From positions 20,088,001 to 20,152,000 of the forward strand of contig JANTQA010000047.1 in NCBI GenBank assembly GCA_027625915.1: 64,000 bases of DNA, read 5' to 3'. The stretch comes from Anaeramoeba flamelloides (lineage: Eukaryota; Metamonada; Anaeramoebidae). The notes under the pieces are model-generated. The model was not told the DNA's origin. It did no database searches and worked only from the letters and a program-made list of their open reading frames with translations. The first letter of the stretch is position 1, and every line of letters begins with the position of its first letter. This document shows, piece by piece, positions 35,245-45,904 of this stretch. A program made the translations under genes and the position numbers.

Positions 35245-36384
35245 ATCCTCGGAACAATTTATCTTGTTACTAACAATTAGGTTTTGAGAGAAACAAGAAA
35301 AACAAAAAAAATATAACACAAAAATACACCAAATGTTTTGTATATTTGGGAAGGATCGTTTCTGTTCAAAAAATCAAATCGAGTAAATACTATCTCTTAA
35401 AAGCCATTGGGAACTTCAATCCATGAAAAAACAAAAAAGAATCAACACAAAACCAAAAAAAAACCTAAGAGAAAATCCCAACTCTTTTGTAGGGTTTAAT
35501 CTGCTTTATGAAGACAATAGAATAATTTCAATAATTCAATGATCAAAAATCATAGATAATGCTGATCTTGAAAAGTTAGAGTTGTTTATATGAAAATGCT
35601 TTAAATGATCGTCATTTTTTCAGTTAGAAAATATCGGTTATTTTTCTATTTCATTTTTACCTTTCTCAGCAAGGATGTTCAAGTTTACCTATCAAAAAAT
35701 TTTTTGTTCATTTTTCATTCAAAAAAAAATTACATAAAATGTATTTTTGATCTAATTGGGGAATATTTTGAAGAACCTGATTTTACAATTTATCAAATAG
35801 TCTCAACACCTTTTGACACAACCTCATTTAAATTGTAAAGGAATGTTGATCCAAATATTCTTTAATTCGGATCAAAAAAGCATTTTTGGTAATTTTTTGA
35901 ATTAAAATTTCAAGAAGAAAATTTTGAGATACCGAAATTCAAAAGGCCTTGTTAAGAAAGGTAAAAATGGAAGAAAAAAAAAATGATCACGATTTTCTTG
36001 AAACCAAAAAATGATGATCATTTCAAACATTTTCATATAAACAACTCTAACTTTTCAAAAAATCATCATTATCTATGATTTTTGATCATTTTATTATTTG
36101 AATTATTCTATTGTCTTCATAAATCAGATTAATTCCTACAAAAGAATTGGGATTTTATCTTAGGTTTTTCTTTTGTTTTGACTCTTTTTTGTTTTTTCTT
36201 GTATTGAAGATCCTAAATGTCTTTGAAGGATAGTAATCACCCTCTTTGATTTGATTTTTTGAACAGAATCGATCCTTCTAACATACCCAAAACATTTGGT
36301 TTATTTTCATAAAAATTTATTTTTTTTGTTTTTCTTGTTTCTCTCAAAACCGAATTTTTAGTATCAAGACAAACCATTCTGAGG
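35245..36384. repeat. Large fold-back element with about 430-bp arms
   Basis: The left arm (about 35245-35675) and right arm (about 35946-36384) are imperfect inverted copies with a roughly 270-bp loop. Examples are GATCAAAAATCATAGATAAT against ATTATCTATGATTTTTGATC, GTTAGAGTTGTTTATATGAAA against TTTCATATAAACAACTCTAAC (each shown in part), and GTTTTGAGAGAAACAAG against CTTGTTTCTCTCAAAAC. Ends are not sharply defined and no transposase is present. Pairing is strong enough that the intron RNA would be extensively double-stranded. Confidence 0.75.
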
Positions 36385-37266
36385 GTTGAGGTTGATTGGG
36401 AAAAGCATTTGTGGAGTTTTGTACATTCAACTATCCAAATGAAAATAAAATTTTCCAAAACATTTTTTATTAATTATTTTGAAGATACATAAAAATGTGC
36501 AAAAAGTGATGTTTTAATATTTTAACTTTTTTTACTAAAATTACAAATTTATTAAAAAAACTGAAAATATGACATATTTTTGTATATACATAAAATCTAA
36601 AAAATAAAAAAAATGAAAAATTTGAATTTTGAGCATCACAGAAACCACCTTTTTTTTTTTTATTTAAATGAAATATTTTTGAAAAGTTTTTAAACATGTC
36701 TATTAATAAAATAAAGAAGATTTGGTAATTTTAACCCAAAAAATTTTAGATGGTTTTGAAAAAAAGTTACAGAAATCACCAAAATCACATCGACGAAAAC
36801 ACACCGAATTTTTTTTTTTGAGTGTTTATTATTTTTTTTTTTAAACCTGCTGATTTGATTTTCTTTAAACATGTTGGTTTTGTTTACTTTTAAAAAAATG
36901 ATGATTACCATTTGGTTTCTGTGATTTTTTTTCGCAAAAATTCATCTTTTTTTTTAATCTTTTTTACAATAACCTCTTTTTATGTTTCAAAGAAAAAAGA
37001 ACGAAATAATTTTAAAATAAGACTTTGATGAATTCTGGATTCACTGAAAATGTACCAATTTTCACAACCTTATTTTTGTTGAGAGAGATTAAACAAACAA
37101 TCTTTTTATTTAAAAAACTCAGTTTTCTGTTTGATCGAAAATTACTTTGTTATTAATAAATTGAAAGTCAGTTTCTGGATTCGGGTAAAAAGAAAATTAG
37201 AAAACAAAAAAATCAAGTTTTTGAATATATTAAATCAAACTATTTCTAAATAAAGAAGAGCAGATC

Positions 37267-37644
37267 AGCTACAGCCAATTTATTCAGCTTGTGAATTTTT
37301 CAATCCTTTCGTAATATAATATGAAAAAAAAAAATATTTCAACATTATTTTACTTCATTGTGTTATAACAAAAATTGTTTTGTTTCGATGTGTAATGTTT
37401 CATTCTGAAACTTTCAAAACTTTTCTATTCCTTTTAGCTCCCATCTAAACGTCTCTTAGGCCCAGTTTCTGAAACTTTTGAATTTTTGTTTCATTACAAA
37501 GTATAACTTGAAAGAAAAAAAAAAATTTACAATTTTAGTCACAAAGTGATGAAACAAGAATAATGTTTTGAGTATTTTTAATCAATCATGTTATATTACA
37601 AAAGGATTGAAAAATTCACAAGTTGAATAAATTGGCTGTAGCTG
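37267..37644. repeat. Fold-back element with AGCTACAGCCAATTTATTC ends
   Basis: Outer arms AGCTACAGCCAATTTATTC (37267 on) and GAATAAATTGGCTGTAGCT (to 37642) are exact inverses. Inverse similarity continues inward (CTTGTGAATTTTTCAATCC against GGATTGAAAAATTCACAAG), then more loosely to the centre near 37450. It is of MITE/fold-back type and has no coding content. Confidence 0.7.
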
Positions 37645-37669
37645 TAATTTAAATTTAAATAAACTCTTT

Positions 37670-37862
37670 TTCAAATAAAAGGGCACATAAAATTTCAAGA
37701 ATTATTCATAATTGAATCAAATTAATTGTAGTATCATTCTAAAATCTAAGAAACGCTTTAAAACATAAAAAAACACTCAACTGAATCTTTAAAACTCAAT
37801 AAAACAAAACAATAAAAATTAAAATTCAATATTTTAAAAATTGATGTGCCCTTTTATTCGAA
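37670..37862. mobile_element. 193-bp element with AAATAAAAGGGCACAT ends
   Basis: TTCAAATAAAAGGGCACAT at the left and its inverse with one mismatch at the right (ATGTGCCCTTTTATTCGAA). The interior is A/T-rich with no open frame. It sits about 25 bp from the preceding fold-back. Probably a small non-autonomous DNA element; no target-site duplication could be confirmed. Confidence 0.55.
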
Positions 37863-38369
37863 ATGAGAAATCTGGTTTTGTAAATTGTTTAAAGAAAAAA
37901 ATTATAAAAACATTTAAAACCTTTGGACACGGTGAATTGAGAAAAAGTTCTCAAAATTTTATTGATAATTTTTAACACTCAAACTTTTGTTCTTTAAATC
38001 TCATTTTCAAGATAAAGCTGCAATTCGTCTGGGTATTTTGTTAGAATTGTTTTTTTCTTTATTTTCTTTTTTCTTTGTTCCAGACATCAATCTAATAATA
38101 AACTTTCTTAATTCCTATATTTAACTCATTCAAAATCAAACTTAAACTGTTTCCATTTATACACCGGTAGATTATTTCCAAATTGGTTTCTTCTTATCTT
38201 GTTTTTTTTTTTTTCCAACTGTTCAATATCCATAAACAAAAAATGAAAAAATGAATAATTAAAATGAAAACAACCAATAAGAAATTATCTTATTAACAAT
38301 CAAATTCGATGGTATTGGTGGTTTGGGAGGTGTACCCTTTTGTTTGAAAAAGAGTTTAGAATAAATAAA

Positions 38370-38500
38370 AAGAAAGGAGAACTAATTGAAAGAGACAAAA
38401 AGACAAAACCCCCATTTTATTCATGCTTTCTTCCTTTTTGAATACCGAACCTGAAGATCGCTGAAATATCGAAAATTGTAAAATAACCAATAGAACGAAT
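38370..38500 (+). pseudogene. Fragment copied from the start of the LRR-ankyrin-BTB gene
   Basis: About 130 bp match 43020-43148, in the N-terminal exon region of the LRR gene 4.5 kb downstream. Shared strings are AAACCCCCATTTTAT.CATGCTT, CGAACCTGAAGAT, AATATCGAAA and TTGTAAAATAACCAA. The copy has small length changes and stops, so it is not coding. It lies in the long PSP1 intron in the same orientation as the source gene. It may be a remnant of a former tandem duplicate of the gene. Confidence 0.65.
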
Positions 38501-38776
38501 TCAAATAGAACGAAAAAAAACAAAAAGCACTTTAGAGTCAATCCAAAGAGAATAAATGTTTTTTCCCTTTGCTTTCTTCTGTACTTTTTAAACCCAAACA
38601 AAACATTAAATCAGAGAAAATATATTTAATTGTTATTGTTGTTTGAGTACTTGATAAAAAATCTATGTACCAAACAAATTCCTTATTGATATTGAATCTT
38701 TTTTAAATGGGGATAATTAATAAAATATAAATATAAATAAAAATAAAATAATTTATCTAATAATTAATATCACTAG

Positions 38777-39696
38777 TTTATTATCAATCGGGTGGTAATA
38801 ATGAGAAATCCAAACAAACAAATTTAACAAACGAAGAACAAAATCTTCGCCAAATCCAAAACCAACAATACATTGAATTAAATGAAGATTTCCAAAATCA
38901 AATGTATGATTATCAATATCAGCAATACGGGCAATATGGACGAAGATTTCGAGGAAGAGGCAGAGGAAGATTTAGAGGGAGGGGAAGGGGTAGAGGTAGA
39001 GGTAGAATGCAAATGAACAACCAAAACTCGTTTAACACAAGAAATAGATATTACCAAGGAGAGTCAAATGAACCAGAAGAAACAGTTAAAGAATTGGGAA
39101 GAGGAAAGGAAAGAGGGAGGGGAAGAGGCCGAGGAAGAAATACTGCCTTCAAAACACTCGATGATGATTTATTCCAAGAAGATGAAAATCAAGAATTAAA
39201 AGAATCCAACGAAAACGAATCCAATAACACAACAAAACAAAGCAATTCAAATGAAGATGAAAATAAGAAGGAAGAAAATGATAAAGAAAAAGAAAAAGAA
39301 AAAGAAAAAGAGAAAGAAAAAAAAAATGAAAATGAAAAAGAAAATGAAAATGAAAAAGAAAAAGAAAAAGAAAAAGAAACGGATAAAAAAGTTTGGCAAG
39401 TTGAATTCAAAGGTGGAAGAAAAGATCTCTTTGAACTTGAAACAGAAATGGAGATTAAATCTTTAGATTTTGTTATTGTTGAAGCAGATCGCGGTAAAGA
39501 TCTTGGCAGAGTGGTAAAAGAAATATTTCCTCAAGATCTTATCAATACAAATGAAAATTTTTATAATGAACAGAAAAAAATTTATAGAAAGGCAACAATA
39601 AATGAAGTAAACAACCTTCCTTTAAAAATGGAAGAAGAAAATCAAGCTCTTTCAATTTGCCAAAATAAAATTTCAATGAGAGGACTTCCAATGGAG
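38777..39696 (+). CDS. PSP1-domain protein, exon 3 (RG-rich region and PSP1 domain start)
   Basis: Opens with a Q/N-rich part and the tyrosines DYQYQQYGQYG, then an arginine-glycine domain (RRFRGRGRGRFRGRGRG and a second RGRGRGR block), a D/E- and K/E-repeat stretch (39270-39385), and then the PSP1 C-terminal domain: VWQVEFKGGRKDLFELE, VIVEADRGKDLG, and ALSICQNKISMRGLPME. PSP1 domains occur in yeast Psp1, in kinetoplastid RNA-binding proteins and in bacterial YaaT/RicT, which acts in RNA maturation. RG repeats usually bind RNA. The exon ends ATGGAG|GTAAGA in phase 0. If translation began only here, the ATG at 38902 would be the start. Confidence 0.9.
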
Positions 39697-40000
39697 GTAA
39701 GATTATTCCTTTATTCTTTTATTCTTAGATTTATTTATTGAATTAATTATGATTTATTTTTAGAGACACTTTCAAAAAAATTGAAGAACAAAAGTTTTAA
39801 AAATTTGTTACTTAAATTGTTTTAATGAGTAAATCATACAGTTTAGAAAACAATTTTGAAGACTTTTACTTCCTCACTTTTATAAAATAGTTTTATTTTT
39901 CTTTTTATATCTTTTTTCTTTTTACTCTTTTGAATTTCCTTATACCTTACGTTTGAATTTTAAATAATTATTCACAATTTATTCATAATATTAATAATAG

Positions 40001-40111
40001 ATTTTAGATGCTGAATTCCAGTTTGATAGAAGAAAATTAACTATTACTTTTATTTCTGATGTCAGAATTGATTTTAGAGAATTAGTCAAAGATCTTTATA
40101 AAATTTTCAAA
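40001..40111 (+). CDS. PSP1-domain protein, exon 4
   Basis: A 37-codon exon, ILDAEFQFDRRKLTITFIS then VRIDFRELVKDLYKIFK, the most conserved part of the PSP1 domain. Yeast has INAEWQFDKKKLTFFY and RIDFRELVKLLFKLYK. The acceptor AATAATAG lies 7 bp before another AG; the upstream one gives the better match. The donor is GTAATA. It is too short to stand out as an open frame on its own. Confidence 0.9.
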
Positions 40112-40239
40112 GTAATATTTTTGATTTTGATATTTTTTTTTAATTATTTATTTATTTATTTAATAATTTATTGATTGATTGATTTATTATTATTATTATT
40201 GTTATTGTTATTATTATTGTTATTATTATTAATATTTAG

Positions 40240-40284
40240 GTTCGTATTTGGATGAAGCACATTAATCAAACAAGAAATAACTAA
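40240..40284 (+). CDS. PSP1-domain protein, last exon
   Basis: Follows ATTTAG: VRIWMKHINQTRNN and stop. VRIWM matches the end of PSP1 domains (TRIWL in yeast), confirming the splice. The preceding intron (40112-40239) carries a (TTA)n microsatellite. Confidence 0.87.
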   Translation, partial: VRIWMKHINQTRNN

Positions 40285-42917
40285 AATGATATTTCTTTTC
40301 AAAATATTGCTTATTAATAATAAAAAAATTAAATTAAAATAATATATTTCTTTAATTTTCAAAATAATGTTGTTTACAATTAAAATTAAGATTCCAACTA
40401 AAATTGTTTATTTTCAGATTTTACACATTCAGTTAGATAATTTTTTTTTTATTTAGTTTTGATTATTTAAATTCCATCACAAAATAAAAACTTCTTTGAA
40501 ATTTTCTCTTGATATTTATATTTTTTAGACATTTCCTTGTTTTTCTTTTTTTAGAATTTTTTATCAAGATAGTAGGGAAAAAATACCCGGAATGAAAAAA
40601 ATCCCTGAAAAGATTTTTAATTACGAATATTCGGAAAATTGTTGTTTAGTTGCAATTATTTTCAATAAAATATTTTTTATTAAATAACCAATTTTTTTAA
40701 TGAGCCTAGTAATAAACCCACCTAAAATTCATTAAAGTATGGTGTCTCTAGAGTACTCAAGTCAATTTTTTGATAGCATAAGTAGATCAAAATATTATAG
40801 AATTCAAATCCCCAAATACAGAAACTACATAATATACAACCAACAACACATTTTAAAATCCTGGGTCTTTGATATCTAAAAATGATTACTCCATTAATTT
40901 GCGTTTCTTTTTAATTTTTTATTAGAGTCAGTTCAACTTTTAAGACACAATTTTTCAACGAAATTTCAAGCACAAAAAAATCTCAAATTAAGGCACAAAA
41001 TTTGGACTTTTTTTACACAAATTATTTTACTAGAATTTGAATTTATTACTTTAATTTGAGATTTTTTTTATGAATAAAATTTAGTTAAAGGTTTGTGCTT
41101 GGAAAGTGGAACCGACTGTAGAGTTTTATATACGTTTGCTAGAGTCTGAAAAATGATAATTTATTCTTGTTTTTTTTTGAATTGATTGAATTGTCTTTTG
41201 AACAAGTCTAATTTAATTAATCATGATTCTAATAAGTTGGTGAGTTATAATTTGAAAAGTTTTTTTCTTAAGGAAATAAGTACATTTTACCATTTTGAAA
41301 AATTTTAATGGTGTAAACATTACTGAAAAAGCTTTTTTGAGTGCCACCAGATATTGAAACTTTGAAGCCAAAACATCATTGTAGATCTATTTGTGAAAAG
41401 AAAAAGACCCAAAGTAATTCAGGGTTGAATCTTCCATTTTTCAATTTTTTGAACATTTTTTTTTCGATTCAATTTTTGGTTTTATATTAAATTTGGTTTT
41501 GGATCTAGAAATGTGTTTTAACAAATGAACGAAATAAATCAAAGAGTAAACCAAAAAAAATAGACCCCAAAAGAGATGTATTTGAAACAAATATTTTCTT
41601 TTAGAAGACAAAACAAGAAAGATCACCTTTCCAAAATAAATTAATTGAAATCCAAAGAATGAAAAAAAAAAAAATCGAAAAAAACTTATTTTCGAAGATT
41701 TTTTTTAAAATATCTTCTTAGTTTGTAGAGATCCAAAAACAATTTATAATCTTGGATTTAAAGCACCTTTACTATTTATTATTATTTTTACAAATACTTT
41801 TTTACAAAATTCCTTTCTAAAATTCAATTTTCAAATAATGTTATCAAACAATACCCAAAATAAAGGATACTGTTTCAAAAATTACAATAAAGGGGTTGAA
41901 TTCTTTGAATCAAATTTACAGTTCCAAAAGATTCAAATCAAAATAATTGAAAAATTTTAGAAAAAATTTCAATCATGGATTCAGAATTATTTTTAGTTCT
42001 CCATTTAATGAAAAATAAATAATTATAAAATCAAACTAATAAATACAATATATCTGTATTATGAAGAGGAAATTAAAAAATATCCTATTTTCTCGAAATA
42101 AATCAAGAATTAGATGAATTAAATGAAATTAGCAGATTTAAAATTCATTTTGGAAATTCTTTAGAAATAAAAAGTAATCTGTTTCTCAAAAATTTTAAAA
42201 CAAAAGTATTTTAGTGAAGAATTAAAATAAAATCAAATTAAGAAGAAGTAATTGTATCAAATATTACATATAAGGCCAAGAAATAAATGATTTGTATTTA
42301 TTTTTTCATTGATCAATCTTTTTATTTTTTTGATTTCCATTTTTTTATTGGTCTGAAAATATATTATACTAGGATATATTCCACTTCCCAGTTTATTAAA
42401 ATATCAATACATATGGTTAAAGAAATTATTTGAAGAATTCAGTTTCGCATAAATGATGGTGAAACTCAAAATTTGAAAAATGTTTCTACTCCCTTAAAAA
42501 AAGGATTTGATTTTAAATAATTGGAATTACACATCAGGTTTCCTAATACAAACAATTAAAAACCTTGTATGAGATTATTTTCAGATCACTAATTCTTATA
42601 ATACTTTAGAAATAATAAAGACTTTTTCACAATTAAAAAACAACCGTAATTGATTTTGATAATTATTAATTTGTTCAAATTTTCAAAGAAATCAAACAAC
42701 ACCTTTTATTGAATATACTCTAATTATTATTTTCAAAAGGAGAAATACTTTCAAAAAATAAAAGTGTTGTCAATTATTCTATTACGAAACAGTTTTGTGT
42801 TTAACTTGTAAAGATTGTTTCAAAAATAATTTATTTTTTTTAAAAAATCATTTTGAACAGCTTTAATTCCATCCTTTTGACGAAATTATTCAAATACTTT
42901 CCCATTTAATTTCAAAA
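40285..42917. other. Spacer between PSP1 and LRR genes
   Basis: No gene supported. An imperfect inverted repeat lies at about 40968-41105 (CAAGCACAAA..ATCTCAAATTAA against TTAATTTGAGAT..TTTGTGCTTG). The rest is A/T-rich without recognised structure; the minus-strand open frame at 41441-41626 is not convincing. Confidence 0.45.
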
Positions 42918-45904
42918 ATGTATTTTACCTTTCAAATACCAAACCAAAAAAAAAGCAAAGAACAATATCGTGAAAATAAGAATCGGCTTATCGAACGTTT
43001 AAACAAAAAACTAAAACCAAAAAAAAAAACAAAAGAAGAAAAAGAACAAAAAGAGAAAACCCCCATTTTATCCATGCTTACTTCCTGTGTGTATAGCGAA
43101 CCTGAAGATTGCTTAAATATCGAAACTTGTAAAATAACCAAAAGAACTTCGTTATTAATTAACCGAGTTTTTTAAGCTCGGAATGAAATCACCACAATGT
43201 CGATTTTCGACACCAGCTTTAATCAAAATGCACTCAAGAACATTTCCAGATCTTTAAAACTGAACACCAACCTCATTGAACTTACGATCTCAGGCAGCAA
43301 TTTAGCACAGGAGGGTATCGAATTTCTGGCTGAAGCCCTCAAACACAATCGGTCCATTCAGGAGCTGACACTGAGAAAAAATCATATGAAATGCAAACAA
43401 GTTCAGTATTTATGTGAAGCACTCAAAGTTAATGAAACAATCACGTATCTTGATCTAAGAGAAAGTTGGATTGGCCACAATATGGAATCGATGATGGCAC
43501 TAAACGAAGTAATCAAAACGAACCGTGGCATCAAATCATTAGATCTCTCTTGGAATAACATCGGATCCCAAATAGGATCAATTCAACACTTTACGGAAGC
43601 ATTGGCAGTCAATTCCTCGATCAACTTGCTGTATCTTAATTGTAATCCTTTTGGAATGAAGCCTGATGAAATGCGACATGTCAACTCTTTGTTAAAAAAA
43701 AATAAAACATTAACCTGCCTAAACTTGTCTTTGAATCGAATTAACGACCAAGGGATGGAATACTTTGGTGAATTTTTAACTACGAACGACACTTTATTAC
43801 ACCTATGTCTCAAAAATAACCACATTGGGGAGAGTGGAATGAAACATTTCTGTGAATCGTTCAAAAGAAACATTTCTGTGAATCGTTCAAAAGAAACAAT
43901 TCCTTAATTTTGCTTGACTTTAGTGAATCTCTAAGTAACTACAAAGAATTTAAAACGATTGCGAACGCTTTAAAAACAAATAAATCGCTCACAAAGATTA
44001 ATCTATCTGGAAACAATATAAAAAAAAAAGATGGGAAAAAGGAAGCCTATGATGAGCTTGGGGAAGCTTTAGAAAAGAACCAATCTTTACTGTCAATTGA
44101 CTTATCCTTTAATGGCATTCGCTATAACGAAATGAACTCTATTTGTAAAGGATTGGAACTCAATAAATCCTTAACAGATGTTAACTTTTACGGTAGCAAA
44201 ATATCTGATCGTGCCATTCAATACATTATTCAAGTCCTCAAAACGAATACTTATCTTACAACCCTGTCTTTAATGAATAATCGTCTTACAGAGGAGGGAA
44301 TATTATTTTTAATACAACCCTTTGGCATCAATAGATCAATTGATGATTTTTCCTTGGGCTCTCAACATCTAGAGAAAAAATCAAATAAATATTCCCAAAC
44401 ATATTCAGATGATTCAGATTTTGATCCCTATTCTTCTTCTCCATCTTCTTCACTAGATATGGATATGGTGCAATCCACACAAGGAATTCAATCAAGTGTG
44501 AAAAGAAATAAGGAATTAAAATCCCTATTAAATAAATCAATAATTGAAGGCAACTTTGATAGATTTAAACAATTAATCCAAAAAGAGAATGCTTGCTTAA
44601 CATTTAAAGAAGAATCCTTTTCTTTTGAAAATTGTCATCAAGCATATTTTAATGTTAACTCAAAAAGAAAAAAAAAGAATAAACCAGAAAAAAAAATTGG
44701 CAATAATGTTTTACATACCGCTATATTAAAGAACAAAATTAACTTCATTTTGTATTTATTAACAACTGATGATCAGAAATTGGATAAAGAAATTATTATG
44801 AAAAGAAATGTTTTGTTTAATTTAAAAAATAAAAAGAATGAAAGTACAATGGATTTATTAAACCCAAGCAAGATCTTAGTAAAAGATTTTGAAAAATTTT
44901 ATAAAGAATTAATTCTTAAAGACAATAATGATAATGATAATGACAATGACAATGACAATGACAATAAGTGGCCTAATAAATTAATTATGGAAAAAGAAAT
45001 CATTTTAATGAGAACTGGTAAAAACTGGAAACAAATTAAAGATAATTATATTACTTACTTAAACAAGGAACAAAAAAAACTATTTAAAAAATGGTTATAT
45101 TTACCTAAAATTTTTAATTCACTTCAAAAACAAAATCTAATTAAAATTTTTAATTTATTGAATATAGATCAACAAAAAGAAGAAAAACAAAAAAAGGAAA
45201 TACAAGAAGAAATGAATATGGAAATAGAGAAAGAAGATCAAAAGGAAAAGGAACTTCAAAATAATTCCAAACAAAAGAATAATGTTATTGATGACTTTTT
45301 ATTCACCAACCAAAAATTAATTCAGGATTTTTACAATTATGTTCATCGGTATAAAAATTGTTCCGAAAAATGCATTACCATAGTTCCCAAAATTGTTAAA
45401 AAGAATATTAATCAAAGTAAACCAATCAAAGCCAACAAATGGATTCTTTGTTTAAGATCAAAACTTTTTCGAAATCTGATTTTGAAGGACTATTCCATTC
45501 CAAAAAAAAATGGAAAAGGAAAAAGGGTAGGGAAAAGGAAAAGGAAAAAGAAAAAGAACTTGACAAACCAATTGGAAAAAGAAATAGAAAAAGAAACAGA
45601 AACAGAAATAGAAATAGAAACAGAAAAAGAAATAGAAACAGAAAAAGAAATAGAAACAGAAAAAGAAAATGAAATCAAAACAAAAAAACAATCAATTAAT
45701 CAATTGACTGATTGTGTTGATTCAATTCCAGAATTTTATCCATTTTTCATTTCGCAACTATACAATTTACAATATGATGAGAAATCAATTGATATTCAAA
45801 AATTGACCAATTTCTTTTTAGAAAATGATGTTTCAAAGCTTTATCAAACTGACCCTTGTTTATTTCTTTTAAATTTAATTCAATTAACTCAAAAAAAGAA
45901 CTAA
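42918..45904 (+). pseudogene. LRR - ankyrin - BTB protein gene, interrupted
   Basis: Three adjoining open pieces belong to one gene. Piece 1 (42918-43175) is a K/E-rich N terminus ending LLINRVF. Piece 2 (43197-43907), in the same frame after one TAA at 43173, holds ribonuclease-inhibitor-like leucine-rich repeats (LIELTISGSNLAQEGIEFL, LTLRKNHM, LDLSWNNIG, LNLSLNRI). Piece 3 (43910-45904) is in another frame because the 26 bp at 43845-43870 are exactly repeated at 43871-43896. Without the repeat unit the LRR reads on smoothly (ESFKRN, NSLILLDFSES). Piece 3 has more LRRs, two weak ankyrin-like units (GNNVLHTAILKNKINFILYLL), a DN repeat, and a BTB-like C-terminal part (ANKWILCLRSKLFRNLIL, then FYPFFISQLYNLQYDEKSID). 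BTB/LRR/ankyrin proteins are usually adaptors. The rest is so well preserved that the lesions are recent or sequence errors. Confidence 0.75.
43845..43896 (+). repeat. Exact 26-bp tandem duplication in the LRR gene
   Basis: The unit starting CATTTCTGTGAATCGTTC is present twice back to back (43845-43870, 43871-43896). 26 is not a multiple of three, so it shifts the reading frame inside a leucine-rich repeat. No base differs between the copies, which argues for very recent origin or an assembly error. Confidence 0.9.

Larger units (their letters stand above)
34196..38776 (+). other. 4.6-kb intron of the PSP1 gene loaded with inverted repeats
   Basis: Donor GTAATT, acceptor TCACTAG. It holds the 1.1-kb fold-back at 35245-36384, the fold-back at 37267-37644, the small TIR element at 37670-37862 and a gene fragment at 38370-38500. 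If exons 2 and 3 are not in the same gene, this region is intergenic. I see no other exon in it; open frames such as 35605-35838 have no recognisable domain. Confidence 0.5.

Noticed and set aside
38356-38601. 81-codon minus-strand open frame with hydrophobic stretch
   Set aside because: It is the antisense of the duplicated LRR-gene fragment; the same false frame appears opposite the source gene at 42932-43141.
39189-39410. S/F repeat protein on the minus strand
   Set aside because: Antisense of the K/E repeat in the PSP1-domain exon.
40001-40007. Alternative splice acceptor ATTTTAG for PSP1 exon 4
   Set aside because: It would drop the Ile-Leu before DAEFQFD, which the family has (Leu-Ile in yeast), and would shift the frame; the upstream AG fits.
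45458-45691. F/S/Y-rich repeats on the minus strand, N/R-rich repeats on the plus strand
   Set aside because: Frame shadows of the K/E/T repeat within the LRR-ankyrin-BTB gene.
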